From Dictyobacter aurantiacus (GTDB lineage: Bacteria; Chloroflexota; Ktedonobacteria; Ktedonobacterales; Ktedonobacteraceae), in NCBI RefSeq assembly GCF_003967515.1, contig NZ_BIFQ01000002.1, positions 434,001 to 498,000 of the forward strand: DNA of 64,000 bases, given 5' to 3'. The notes below the pieces were generated by a model. The model was not told the origin of the DNA. It worked only from the letters and a program-made list of their open reading frames with translations, and ran no database searches. Position numbers and translations under genes: made by a program. Shown here one piece after another: positions 40,164 through 48,901 of this stretch (the first letter of the stretch is position 1; each line of letters opens with the position of its first letter).

Positions 40164-40799
40164 CTATAGAGATACGCTGGTCGATGATAGGGCCAACCAC
40201 CTACGCCCCAGCAGCCAGAGGCCAATCCCCACGCACCACAGGACCAGGGCGGCACCAAAACCGAGCACAAACTGCTGGGCATTGATCTGCAGACCATCGA
40301 TCTGCATGTGGAGCGGAATCACGAATAGGGTCAACAATCCCAGCAAGCAGAGGACAGCGCCCACCACATGATACATTTTAATACGGAAGAGCGGGGCAAG
40401 CGGAAAGAAATGCGCGCCGACGATCAGCGCCATGACGGGAAAGAAGAGATCCAAGCGATGGAGCAGAGCATTACAGATATAGCTGGCGAGAAAGATCAGG
40501 ATTATCTCCGTCGCGAAGACGATGATAAACCACATATTCGTCCGCTTCCTGTTCTGATCGCCACCCATACCTGCCGCCTGGTCGGGCAAACCCCGTGAAG
40601 CGACAAGGAGAGAGATGGCACCGACGAAGAGTCCAACCCCGATCAGCACGATCGCGACCACCGGCCAGATTCCACCCCACCCCTGCAGGCCGCCAACGCC
40701 GATATCAGCCCACAACGTAGAGAAGAACGCCATGAAAATCACACCAGAGGAGACACCGCGTACAGCAGATGCAGGGACAGTCGTTAATGGCTGAACCAT
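40164..40799 (-). CDS. polytopic membrane protein, six helices, unknown
   Basis: 211 residues with about six hydrophobic segments, beginning after VSSGVIFMAFFSTLWADIG and ending in a basic tail. A short soluble loop (ASRGLPDQAAGMGGDQNRKRT) separates helices 2 and 3. It resembles uncharacterised small integral membrane proteins (DUF7010-like), an uncertain recollection. A GGAAGG before the ATG supports the start. No partner gene is evident. Confidence 0.7.
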   Translation of the reverse strand: MVQPLTTVPASAVRGVSSGVIFMAFFSTLWADIGVGGLQGWGGIWPVVAIVLIGVGLFVGAISLLVASRGLPDQAAGMGGDQNRKRTNMWFIIVFATEIILIFLASYICNALLHRLDLFFPVMALIVGAHFFPLAPLFRIKMYHVVGAVLCLLGLLTLFVIPLHMQIDGLQINAQQFVLGFGAALVLWCVGIGLWLLGRRWLALSSTSVSL

Positions 40800-40954
40800 A
40801 ACGCAATCCTTCCTTTCATGATTGCTTGATATGAGAGAGAGAAAGTTTTGAGAAAGGCATTTCCAGCAAATACCCTTTTCAATCGATTATTTTCGAATAG
40901 CGATGCTCATCATAAAATATTTTCTCTTTCCAGTCAATTGCGTCACATATCCCC

Positions 40955-40997
40955 TAGGTGCCGGGCTTGCCCCGGCTTTGGGCTTGCCCCGGCTTGT
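40955..40997 (+). repeat. family B repeat unit with partial tandem duplication
   Basis: TAGGTGCCGGGCTTGCCCC-GGCTTT is followed by a second copy of its right part (GGGCTTGCCCCGGCTT). The unit is not next to a stop codon here. Confidence 0.75.
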
Positions 40998-41062
40998 CGC
41001 CCTCCGCTGGAGTGACGACCCCGTACACGGGCACCCACGTTCCTTTATAATGGAGGTGTATT

Positions 41063-41116
41063 ATGGCTACCGTTAAAGCTATCGTTAAAACGGAGAAAAT
41101 GTTGCAGGGCGCCTGA
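41063..41116 (+). CDS. possible 17-aa small protein or leader peptide
   Basis: ATG at 41063 follows GGAGGTG at an ideal distance. The product is MATVKAIVKTEKMLQGA, weakly amphipathic and basic. The stop codon is immediately followed by (and shares one base with) a long hairpin. A TATAAT at 41046-41051 overlaps the ribosome-site region, so transcription might start too late to include it. This is either a genuine small gene or a chance combination. Confidence 0.4.
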   Translation: MATVKAIVKTEKMLQGA

Positions 41117-41173
41117 AAGCGGATTCTCGAATGCGTACCGCTGTAACGAGATACGCGTTCGAGAATCCGCTTT
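41116..41173. terminator. long hairpin, 22-bp stem
   Basis: AAAGCGGATTCTCGAATGCG... (41116-41137) pairs with 41152-41173 with a single mismatch and a 14-base loop. It could terminate both the tiny + strand open frame and the convergent dehydrogenase gene that ends at 41200. Confidence 0.65.
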
Positions 41174-41199
41174 ATGAACCTCGAAAATCGCATGATGCG

Positions 41200-42042
41200 T
41201 CACGAGTTCAGTTGGCGCAATAAAGTTGGCAGCCCGCTGGCACCGGCCAGCCCGCGTGATGTAACGAAATCGGCGTTCACGCCGCTTTCGATCATAGCTG
41301 TGTCAAACAGGTGCATGTCGAGTGCCTCGACGCTCGAAAGGTGATCGACATTGTCGAGTCTCACCATGCTGTTCAGCAAGGTGAGGGCATTGCTAGAGGC
41401 GCTGCCCAGCTTGAGCACGTCAACAAGCGAAGACGGGTTCATTCCAAGCTGGATGGCCAGTTCAATGATGTCGGCAATATTGGCCTGATTCATCATCAGT
41501 AGAGCATTGTTGAACAGCTTTGCGGTCTGTCCAGCTCCCGGGCCACCCAGATAGACAACATGTCGAGAAAACGAGCGTAACAACGGCTCGCAGCGTTGCG
41601 CGACAGGCTGCGGGCCGCCGACCATGGTGGTCAACGTGCGCGCCTGGGCGGCGGGCCGTCCTCCGCTGACGGGAGCATCAAGCACGTCGACACCAGCTCG
41701 CGCGCACATTTCGGTGAGCCGGACAGCATTGCCAGGAGTGCCAGTGCCATGATTGACAATGACAGACCCCGGACGGAGTCCTTCGAGCAACCCACTGGTC
41801 ACGATTTGCATGACATCTTCATCGGTGCTGACGCACAACGCAACAATGTCACATGAACTGGCCAGATCATTGCTATCGCTATGGCGGACGTGCGCGATGT
41901 CACCCAGTACATCGAGCGAGCTGGTTCGGCGAGCCCATACATGCAAAGGATAGCCCGCTTCGACAATGGCAGTCGCCATCGGAAGCCCCTGATCGCCCAG
42001 GCCAATAAACCCGACCACAGGTTTCACGGTAGTCATGCTCAT
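41200..42042 (-). CDS. 3-hydroxyisobutyrate dehydrogenase-type NAD(P) oxidoreductase
   Basis: 280 residues. The N-terminal Rossmann loop is GFIGLGDQGLPMA, the substrate-loop motif appears as DAPVSGGRPAAQ, and the catalytic Lys is in GAGQTAKLFNNAL (near 176). This is the beta-hydroxyacid dehydrogenase family (3-hydroxyisobutyrate, tartronate semialdehyde, imine reductases). The substrate is unknown. The gene overlaps the upstream aldo/keto reductase by 4 bp, forming an operon that is divergent from the MmyB-type regulator. Confidence 0.88.
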   Translation of the reverse strand: MSMTTVKPVVGFIGLGDQGLPMATAIVEAGYPLHVWARRTSSLDVLGDIAHVRHSDSNDLASSCDIVALCVSTDEDVMQIVTSGLLEGLRPGSVIVNHGTGTPGNAVRLTEMCARAGVDVLDAPVSGGRPAAQARTLTTMVGGPQPVAQRCEPLLRSFSRHVVYLGGPGAGQTAKLFNNALLMMNQANIADIIELAIQLGMNPSSLVDVLKLGSASSNALTLLNSMVRLDNVDHLSSVEALDMHLFDTAMIESGVNADFVTSRGLAGASGLPTLLRQLNS

Positions 42043-42935
42043 GCGGCGACGCTGTTCAGCTCGGCCAGATCTTCCTCTGACAGGGTCAGAGTGGCGGCGG
42101 AAACGTTGGTGCGCAGGTGCTCGACCGACGAGGTTCCAGGGATCAGCAGGATATTCGGTGAGCGCTGCAGCAGCCAGGCCAGCGCGACGGCCATCGGCGT
42201 GGTGCCGAGACGCGTGGCGACCGCTTGTAGCCTGTTGGACTGCAGCGGATTGAAGCCACCGAGCGGGAAGTAGGGCACGTAGGCGATGCCCTGTGCGGCC
42301 AGGGAGTCGATCAGTTCGTCATCATTCCGGTTGGCGAGGTTGTAGAAGTTCTGCACGCACACGATTGGCGCGATCGACTGCGCCTCGGCGACCTGCTCCG
42401 CATTCACGGTACTTATGCCGAGGTGCTTGATCAATCCTTCCTGCTGCAGTTGCGCAAGCACCGAAAATGGTTCAGCAATCGAACCAGGCTCGGGACGGTC
42501 GAAGCCCCCAACACGCAGGTTCACCACATCCAACGCATCAAGTCCCAGGTGCTCCAGATTGTCGAGGACGGCCTGGCGCAACTGCTCAGGGGCGAGCGCC
42601 TTAGGCCAGTTCCCCTCAGCGTCTCGTAACGAGCCGACTTTGGTAACAATGTGTAACGAGTCAGGATAGGGATGCAGGGCCTCTTTGATGATCTGGTTAG
42701 TAACGTATGGGCCATAGAAATCGCTGGTATCGATGTGCGTGATACCCAGCGCCACCGCCTCGCGCAGAACGGCGATGGCGGCGTCACGGTCGGCGGGCGG
42801 ACCAAACACGTGCGGACCAGCCAGCTGCATCGCGCCATATCCCATGCGCGTAACCGTTAAGCCCTCGGCCATGGTGAATGTACCCGCAGCCGTGGCAGGC
42901 AGATTGTTATATTCCTTCGCTGAATGCGATACCAT
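42039..42935 (-). CDS. aldo/keto reductase
   Basis: 298 residues. Asp and Tyr of the catalytic tetrad are in DTSDFYGP, Lys in IVTKVG. The usual catalytic His position reads NLRVGG, as in several bacterial AKR branches. The C-terminal half has the LLIPGTSS cofactor strand. It probably reduces an aldehyde or ketone with NADPH. It is first in a two-gene operon with the dehydrogenase at 41200 and divergent from the regulator at 43079, which is the likely controller. Confidence 0.88.
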   Translation of the reverse strand: MVSHSAKEYNNLPATAAGTFTMAEGLTVTRMGYGAMQLAGPHVFGPPADRDAAIAVLREAVALGITHIDTSDFYGPYVTNQIIKEALHPYPDSLHIVTKVGSLRDAEGNWPKALAPEQLRQAVLDNLEHLGLDALDVVNLRVGGFDRPEPGSIAEPFSVLAQLQQEGLIKHLGISTVNAEQVAEAQSIAPIVCVQNFYNLANRNDDELIDSLAAQGIAYVPYFPLGGFNPLQSNRLQAVATRLGTTPMAVALAWLLQRSPNILLIPGTSSVEHLRTNVSAATLTLSEEDLAELNSVAA

Positions 42936-43078
42936 AGAAATTTTCCTCTTTTTCTCAAATTCAAACTACTTCAATCACGATCTGTGATACACTTATGAGT
43001 ATGGCATGAGGCCAAGCGTATAACCAGAGTCTCCGTATCATATGATTGAGACTGGTAGGATAAGGAGCGCAGTAGACG

Positions 43079-43954
43079 ATGAACAACGATGAGCAGCGCC
43101 GACAGGAACTGGCGGATTTTCTACGCACGCGACGGATGCGCCTCTCGCCCGAACAGGTGGGGCTGATAGGTGGTGGGAGGAGACGCACCCCTGGATTGCG
43201 CCGCGAAGAGGTAGCGCAGCTGGCCAATGTGGGCGTTTCCTGGTATACCCTGCTGGAACAGGGACGCGATGTCCATCCATCAAGGGAGGTGCTGCAGAGC
43301 ATCGCCGATGGACTCCAGCTCACGCCCGCCGAACGGCAACATCTTTTCCTGCTGGCCGATCAACCACCCATCATCGATCCCCCCGACGCAGATGAACAGG
43401 TCAGCCCGGCGTTACGCCGTGTGCTTGAGGCGCTCAACCCCGTTCCCGCCTATATCGTTGGTCGGCGCTGGAATTTCCTGGCCTGGAACACCGCTGCCGA
43501 ACACATCCTCGCGCTATCAAGGACGGCGGCTGCGCCACATGCGTATAGCGTTGTCTGGCGTATGTTCACTGATCCGCAAACCCGTCGCATCCACCACCAA
43601 CCCACCTGGGAACAGGTCGCGCAGAAAGTGCTGGCCGAATTCCGCGCCGATAGCGCGCTCTTCGCCGATGAGGAATGGTTCACTCGCCTGGTCGCAGATC
43701 TGCAGCGCGTCAGTCCCGAGTTTCGCGCCTGGTGGCCCCGGCATGATGTGCGTGGGAGGGCCGATGCCTTAAAAGACTTTGTTCATCCTGTGATAGGATG
43801 CCTGGTATTCGAGCACACCACCCTGCAGGTGCCTGACATGCCCGACCTCAAGCTCATGATCTATACCCCGGTCCCCGGAACAGACACGCAGGAAAAGCTC
43901 CAACAATTGATGAATCAAGACGCGGTCATGACTGCCATGCCATCGTTATCGTAA
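43079..43954 (+). CDS. MmyB-type helix-turn-helix regulator
   Basis: 291 residues. The HTH (RTPGLRREEVAQLANVGVSW, then YTLLEQGRDVHPS, about residues 35-67) and the following PAS-like ligand domain (WNFLAWNTAAEHI, FRADSALFADEEWF) are those of the XRE/MmyB family. In this family the C-terminal domain binds a fatty-acid-like ligand, and the regulator typically controls the divergent oxidoreductase genes. Here aldo/keto reductase and dehydrogenase genes start 144 bp away on the other strand, in agreement with this. AAGGAG precedes the ATG. The stop codon borders a family C unit. Confidence 0.9.
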   Translation: MNNDEQRRQELADFLRTRRMRLSPEQVGLIGGGRRRTPGLRREEVAQLANVGVSWYTLLEQGRDVHPSREVLQSIADGLQLTPAERQHLFLLADQPPIIDPPDADEQVSPALRRVLEALNPVPAYIVGRRWNFLAWNTAAEHILALSRTAAAPHAYSVVWRMFTDPQTRRIHHQPTWEQVAQKVLAEFRADSALFADEEWFTRLVADLQRVSPEFRAWWPRHDVRGRADALKDFVHPVIGCLVFEHTTLQVPDMPDLKLMIYTPVPGTDTQEKLQQLMNQDAVMTAMPSLS

Positions 43955-44142
43955 AATCGGCCCGCGCGGCCGATTTCCCCTCCACATATGATCACGTCCA
44001 TCGTAGGTTCGGCCCTCGCGGCCGATTTTTCTTCCCCATCCGAAATTGTCCCTTAAACACGTAATGTTTGCCTGCATCATTTTCGCATTCGGTGAACATT
44101 GGTGTACGTGAAGGAAAAATCGGCCGCGAGGGCCGAACCTAC
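43953..44142. repeat. family C repeats, inverted arrangement
   Basis: Units at 43953-43975 (imperfect), 44002-44031 (forward) and 44114-44142 (reverse) enclose an 80-bp spacer with a short AACACGTAATGTTT palindrome. Confidence 0.8.
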
Positions 44143-44159
44143 GGCGGGCGTGATCATGC

Positions 44160-44276
44160 GTGAAGAGAAATGTGGTCCTGCTCGACTACGAGACCAACAG
44201 CGATCCCAACGACAGCCGCAAGCCGCTCTCCCACGCCAGCCTGATCATCCATCATCTGACTGCTAACGGTCATTAA
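44160..44276 (+). pseudogene. possible 3' gene remnant
   Basis: A short frame of 38 codons, starting with GTG directly after a family C unit, reads VLLDYETNSDPNDSRKPLSHASLIIHHLTANGH. It has the composition of the C-terminal end of a real protein, and stops 1 bp inside the neighbouring gene's stop codon region. No family recognised. It is plausibly the end of a gene whose 5' part was replaced by the repeats. Confidence 0.3.
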
Positions 44277-45067
44277 TACAGGGAGCGCACGAGTCCGCCA
44301 TCGACCTGGATGGTGGTGCCGGTAATATAGCCCGCCTGGCTGGACGAGAGATAAGCAACCAGGCTGGCCAGTTCTTCCGGCTGACCCAGCCGGCCCATGG
44401 GAATCCCTCTGGCCAGGTCTTTCAGGGCGTCCTGCTCACTGACACCCTGGTCGAGCTTCTGCTGCATGCCAGGACCCTTGCGCAGGCGATCGGTCAGGAT
44501 GCGGCCGGGGCAGACGTTATTGATGGTGATGTTGTCGGGCGCCAGTTCGCTGGAGAGCGACTTCGCCAGGCCGATCACGCCGGGGCGGATAGCATTGGAG
44601 AGCAGCAGCCCCTCGATAGGCTGCTTGACCGAGGTGCTGACGATGTTGATGATGCGCCCGCGTCCACTCTGCTTCAAGTGAGGTATGGTCAGGCGAATCA
44701 GGCGCACGGTGCTCAGCAGGGTCAGCTCGAAGGCGGCCTGCCACTGGGCGTCGTCGAACTGCGCGAACGAGCCGACCGGAGGTCCACCGGCATTGTTCAC
44801 CACCACATCCAGACGACCATACTCACGCAGCGTCGCGTTCACGATCGCCTCCAGATCCTCGGCCCGCGTCACATCCGTGCGGCTCACCAGCACAGGTGTG
44901 CCATAGCGCTCGCGGATCTCCCTGGCCGTCTGCTCCAGCGTCTCCTGGTTGCGTGAGCCCAACGCGATCGCGGCACCCTCGGCGGCCAGCGCCTCCGCGC
45001 AGGCGCGCCCGATCCCCTTACTGGCCGCCAGCACCAGCGCGACCTTTCCCTGTAAGCCTAAATCCAT
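44273..45067 (-). CDS. SDR family oxidoreductase with altered active site
   Basis: 264 residues. The cofactor loop ASKGIGRA and NNAGGPP block are present. The active-site region reads STSVKQPIEGLLLSNAIRPGVIGL, where Leu and Arg stand in place of the usual Tyr and Lys (L-x2-S-N-x2-R pattern). This pattern is shared by a known branch of SDRs and is probably not a degenerate gene. The C-terminus (GTTIQVDGGLVRSLY) is complete. GAGGAG precedes the start at 45067. The gene is divergent from the transporter at 45191. Confidence 0.85.
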   Translation of the reverse strand: MDLGLQGKVALVLAASKGIGRACAEALAAEGAAIALGSRNQETLEQTAREIRERYGTPVLVSRTDVTRAEDLEAIVNATLREYGRLDVVVNNAGGPPVGSFAQFDDAQWQAAFELTLLSTVRLIRLTIPHLKQSGRGRIINIVSTSVKQPIEGLLLSNAIRPGVIGLAKSLSSELAPDNITINNVCPGRILTDRLRKGPGMQQKLDQGVSEQDALKDLARGIPMGRLGQPEELASLVAYLSSSQAGYITGTTIQVDGGLVRSLY

Positions 45068-45190
45068 GACATGCTCCTCTATATCTTTATCCATTGACAC
45101 CATTAAATAGGGCGGTGTAGGATGACTTAAAAAGTCGCAGCAGCGATGACTGCTGCACACATCGCCTGTCCCGTCGTTTTTGAGGTTAGA

Positions 45191-46081
45191 ATGGATATCG
45201 TCTTTGGTTTACTCTCGGCACTCAGCTTTGGTAGCGCGGACTTCATAGCACGCTTCTCCACACGCATCCTGGGCGTCAAGCGCACGCTCTTCTACACGCA
45301 GGGTTTCGGCTTCCTCGTCCTGATGCTGTATCTGCTACTCACCGGTGATCTTGTTTATTATACGACACACGCCTCGTGGCAGGTCTGGTGCTGGGGGCTT
45401 GTCTGCGCGGTGATCTATACGCTGGGCTACCTCTGCCTCTATCGCGCCTTCGCCGTGGGGCAGATGTCGGTGGTGGCGCCGATCGCCTCCAGCTACGCGG
45501 CCGTCAGCGTGCTGCTCTCGGTGATCAGCGGCGAACGGCTGGCGCCGCTGCAATGGCTGGGGATCATCGCCGTGCTGGCAGGGGCCGTACTGGCCACCTT
45601 GCAGAAGTCCGGCCCGGCGGCGGGAACAGAGCATGTCATGCCATCCACGAAGACCAGACGGCGCCTGCCGCCCGGCGTTTTCTGGGCCTTGCTGGCCGCC
45701 GTGGGACTGGGCGTCACCTTCTGGCTACTGGGCTTCGCGGTCACGCCTGGAATGGGATCAATCGTACCGGTCTGGCTCTTTCGTCTGGTGGCGGCGTGCA
45801 TGATCGCGCCCCTCATGCTGGTCAGGCGCGAAAGCCTGGCACCGCCGCGCGGATCCATCACAGCGCTGGTCGTCGGCATCGGCATCTTCGATATGGCAGG
45901 AATGCTCTTCAGCACCCTCGGCTTCGCCGTGGGCAGCATCGCCATCGTCAGCGTGCTCTCCTCGCTCTACAGCGCCGTCTCGATCCTGCTGGCCTGGCTC
46001 TTGCTGCGCGAACGGCTGCAAAAGGTCCAGTGGTCGGGCATCGCCCTGCTACTCGCGGGGATCGCCCTGACCAATCTCTAG
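45191..46081 (+). CDS. EamA/DMT family transporter
   Basis: 296 residues with ten hydrophobic helices in two halves, each with the EamA pattern (YRAFAVGQMSVVAPIASSYAAV and GFAVGSIAIVSVLSSLYSAVSILLAWLLLRERL, in parts). Members of this drug/metabolite group export amino acids or other small metabolites; substrate unknown. The ATG at 45191 is chosen since the membrane topology starts there and GAGGT is in place. It is divergent from the SDR gene. Confidence 0.85.
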   Translation: MDIVFGLLSALSFGSADFIARFSTRILGVKRTLFYTQGFGFLVLMLYLLLTGDLVYYTTHASWQVWCWGLVCAVIYTLGYLCLYRAFAVGQMSVVAPIASSYAAVSVLLSVISGERLAPLQWLGIIAVLAGAVLATLQKSGPAAGTEHVMPSTKTRRRLPPGVFWALLAAVGLGVTFWLLGFAVTPGMGSIVPVWLFRLVAACMIAPLMLVRRESLAPPRGSITALVVGIGIFDMAGMLFSTLGFAVGSIAIVSVLSSLYSAVSILLAWLLLRERLQKVQWSGIALLLAGIALTNL

Positions 46082-46095
46082 CTGCGAGGATGCGC

Positions 46096-46428
46096 CTATT
46101 TGATCTTATCGATCACCACCACGGCCAGGATAAAGATCGTCAGGCAGGCGGCGCAGAAGCTGATCCAGCCGGCTCCGGCGTTACCGACGACGACCAGGCA
46201 CAGCACCGCCAGCACGATCAATGCCAGCAACGCCATGCCAAACGCCACCAGGCGCAGCATATTCTTGTTATCAGGCGCCGGTGTGTAGAGCTTACCGGCC
46301 GGCTCCTCGCGCGGGGACCGCTGGTACTGTTGATACGCGTACGCCGAGGCGGACTCGCCCTCATATTTACCATAGGCTACGCCTGCCTGCTCCTGCTGCT
46401 CGTCATTGGCTTCCTGCTGTGGCATCAT
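46096..46428 (-). CDS. small two-helix membrane protein
   Basis: 110 residues: a Gln/Glu/Tyr-rich cytoplasmic N-terminal part of about 55 residues, then two closely spaced transmembrane helices (LVAFGMALLALIVLAVL and ISFCAACLTIFILAVVVI) and a short basic end. No family recognised. GGAAAG precedes the ATG pair at 46425-46428. It is convergent with the transporter gene, 14 bp apart. Confidence 0.65.
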   Translation of the reverse strand: MMPQQEANDEQQEQAGVAYGKYEGESASAYAYQQYQRSPREEPAGKLYTPAPDNKNMLRLVAFGMALLALIVLAVLCLVVVGNAGAGWISFCAACLTIFILAVVVIDKIK

Positions 46429-46591
46429 ATCTTTCCTACTCCTCTGCGTAACGATTTTCTAGCATCCTGACTTCTCTCAACAATACGCAGAAAAGAAGAG
46501 AAAGTTGTACGGCATAGATGAGCGCAAGAATGGACCAGTAGAACGCATTTTCGTCTGCTATACTCCCATTAGCATTCAAGAGGAGAGAAGC

Positions 46592-46780
46592 ATGGACTAC
46601 CGCCAATGTATCCAGAACAGCATCGATTACATTGAAGAGAACCTGCAAGCGTGCATCAGCGTTGATGAACTCGCAAGGATCGCGGGCTTCTCACCGTACC
46701 ACTACTATCGTGTCTTCAACGCGTACGTGGGCATACCGGTAGTGGAATACATACGCAATCGGCGCCCTGCCCACATCTAA
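46592..46780 (+). pseudogene. truncated AraC-family regulator
   Basis: The ATG follows AGGAGAG. The 62 residues (IDYIEENLQACISVDELARIAGF and SPYHYYRVFNAYVGIPVVEYI) are the first helix-turn-helix of an AraC/XylS DNA-binding domain of the SoxS/Rob-like type. The frame stops right after YIRNRR, where the second HTH should start. I see no continuation in other frames over the next 260 bp. It is therefore a broken gene, or a rare half-domain protein. Confidence 0.7.
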
Positions 46781-47048
46781 ATGATCCATAATATTCAGCT
46801 TCCTTTGCTACACATGTCTATTGAATCAATATGCTCAATCCCTCAACTTACTCGCCTCTTTCGAGTTCTCAGCATGAGGTGTATCAGAGAAAATTTCTTC
46901 TATGTTTTTGGGAAGCAAAGGCATGTACAATTCTCGCAGATGGAACTGGCGCACGCCTACGAGATCCCAGGCACGTAGAATGCCATAGAGATAAAGGCAA
47001 CAACCGCATTAAACCGTTCTGAGCTATCTTCAGGCCTTTGGCTAAAAA

Positions 47049-47504
47049 CTATGTTTTTGCCGCTTGACTCTTCATGACAGTCAACACAACTCCTAACACA
47101 AACCACACCATCCATGCTGCTAATCCACCCAGAGCGTCACCTTGAAAGGCGTTGAAGTCTGTGAAAGTAGGCAGCTGGTCGCGAAAGAAGGCCTGAATTG
47201 TTTCTTGCACCAGCGCGGCCATGATCAGGCCCAGGATATACCAGTGGAGTTGACGACGTAGCGCCGGTATTATGTACAGGATCAGCATACCGATAATGAA
47301 AAAGAAGACGGTGTGCCCGATGAAGTGATCATGGGCATTGTGGAAAACCTGACGAAAAGGGGCGCCAAACGCCGGCCATACCTCGCTCAACCAATCAAAC
47401 GGGAACCAGAGGATACCTAGCAGGAGAAGCACGATCCAACCATAACGTAGCCCGAATATCGCCACACGCCGCCATGGACGCTGGTGATTCACATCCTTGA
47501 ACAT
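47049..47504 (-). CDS. VanZ-like membrane protein
   Basis: 151 residues with about four membrane helices. The end, LPTFTDFNAFQGDALGGLAAWMVWFVLG, has the D-x-x-x-N/GD-x-LGG pattern of VanZ-like proteins. The start is ambiguous. The ATG at 47504 (MFKDVNHQRPW) gives a natural N-terminus but no strong ribosome site. An in-frame ATG at 47708 has AGAGGAG before it, but adds 68 residues of non-coding-like composition. Role unknown. Confidence 0.65.
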   Translation of the reverse strand: MFKDVNHQRPWRRVAIFGLRYGWIVLLLLGILWFPFDWLSEVWPAFGAPFRQVFHNAHDHFIGHTVFFFIIGMLILYIIPALRRQLHWYILGLIMAALVQETIQAFFRDQLPTFTDFNAFQGDALGGLAAWMVWFVLGVVLTVMKSQAAKT

Positions 47505-47939
47505 AGTTGTCCCATTCTTTACTTCAGCAATTTTCGCAGCCGCTGCATGTATACATACAAAACAGAAGGCCAGCATAACGCAGATCCAACGCCATTGCAC
47601 ATGCCCCTGTGCCACTCCGGGCACACACTGGTGCGCGTCACGGCGCACACCAGCACCATTGATCGCATGCGTGGGAAAACATTCTCGGATAACATGTATC
47701 CCTTCCATCAACAACACTCCTCTCCCGATACAAAACGCCTCACGTCAGCCTGTAGACGCCAGAAAATCACCGGCTCTTGACCGATGTTGTCATCCAAAGT
47801 GGTACAATTATAACCTCTACATCATTCATGCTCGATATACAAAACACAACTTGAAGCAGAAAGGTTTCACATTATACGCTCCAATTTCTGGGGTGTAGTC
47901 TATGCATAAACGCCTGATAATTCAAGAAGAAAGAATGCC
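47505..47939. other. intergenic stretch or 5' extension of the VanZ-like gene
   Basis: It holds an open frame continuous with the VanZ-like gene up to 47708 and an imperfect inverted repeat (CTGGTGCGC...GCGCACACCAG near 47629-47654). No other gene is seen. Confidence 0.4.
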
Positions 47940-48449
47940 ATGTTGAAACGTGCAATAGTTATTTTTCCGGAGAGCGAGCAGATCGAGCTTATCCAGCAGA
48001 TTAGAGAGGCTCATGATCCATTGGCGCGCCTGATCCCACCCCACATTACACTGGTCTTCCCTTTTGACAGCGAGATCAGCACAAAAGAGCTTGCGCGGCA
48101 CATGAGCAGCGCCGTCCAGAACTTCCGTCCTTTCACACTCTCCTTGCGAGGCATTACCGGCCACACAGGAGAATATCTCTTTCTCAATGTCAAAGTTGGC
48201 AATGATCAGCTTATCTCGCTTCACGATCAGCTTTACACTGGCCTGCTAGCCCCTTATTTCACAGCTGCCGAGACATACTTCCCCCATCTGACTGTTGGTC
48301 GGCTCGGAGATCCGGCGGCATTTGCCCATGCACTCAAACAAATGCAAGCTATAAACAGTGCATTCGAAGCAGAAATCAGGCAGATCAGCGCATATCTCAT
48401 CGGGCCCAATGGGAAACGGCAGGTGGAATGCCAGGCGGCGCTTGCATGA
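47940..48449 (+). CDS. 2'-5' RNA ligase family protein (2H phosphoesterase)
   Basis: 169 residues with both HxTx motifs, HITL (35-38, in IPPHITLVFPF) and HLTV (116-119, in YFPHLTVGR). These are the catalytic pairs of the 2H superfamily (LigT, YjcG, 2',3'-cyclic phosphodiesterases). Length and spacing are normal. It probably hydrolyses or forms a 2'-5' or cyclic phosphodiester in RNA or nucleotides. AAGAAAGA precedes the start. No partner gene adjacent. Confidence 0.9.
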   Translation: MLKRAIVIFPESEQIELIQQIREAHDPLARLIPPHITLVFPFDSEISTKELARHMSSAVQNFRPFTLSLRGITGHTGEYLFLNVKVGNDQLISLHDQLYTGLLAPYFTAAETYFPHLTVGRLGDPAAFAHALKQMQAINSAFEAEIRQISAYLIGPNGKRQVECQAALA

Positions 48450-48472
48450 AGATGTGTAAACGTAGCCCTTAC

Positions 48473-48741
48473 ACGATCATGCCCCTGTAGGCGGCATAGG
48501 ATTGCGGTCTTCTCGAGACGCTGGCTTGCCAATCCGGCAGCAATCCGGCCTTGTGCATGCCGCCCTGTTGGCGTACGGCACGTTGGCCTGGACATAGTGA
48601 TCGCGCAATTTCATCGTTGTTATGGGGAACATCCCGTACGTGAACGGGGGCGGCATGCACAAGGCCGGATTGCTGCGTGTTAGAAGAAGCAACAGCGCTA
48701 AACAGGCCGCAATCCTATGCCGCCTACAGGGGCATGATCGT
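48473..48741. repeat. family A element, copy 3, with complete outer inverted ends
   Basis: The outer arms start ACGATCATGCCCCTGTAGGC at 48473 and are repeated inverted at the right end (GCCTACAGGGGCATGATCGT, ending 48740). The inner arms with GGCCTTGTGCATGCCGCC and complement surround a centre bounded by GTTGGCGTACGG and CCGTACGTGAAC. The stretch 48450-48901 has no other feature. Confidence 0.85.
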
Positions 48742-48901
48742 ACTGAAGGCACATTCACACGCCTTCACGGAGCGGCGCTGGCATGATGCATCACAAAAAA
48801 GAGAGATCCGTGCTACCATGGTTCCTGCGCGTATCTGTTGTGTTATGATATTGATGTAGAGACATTCACTTTCATTAGCGCTATGTCTAGAGGAGCCGGT
48901 A

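Noticed and set aside
45376..46470. 364-codon + strand frame overlapping the EamA transporter
   Set aside because: Arg/Gly/Ala-rich translation with no hydrophobic pattern; it is the off-frame of the transporter gene.
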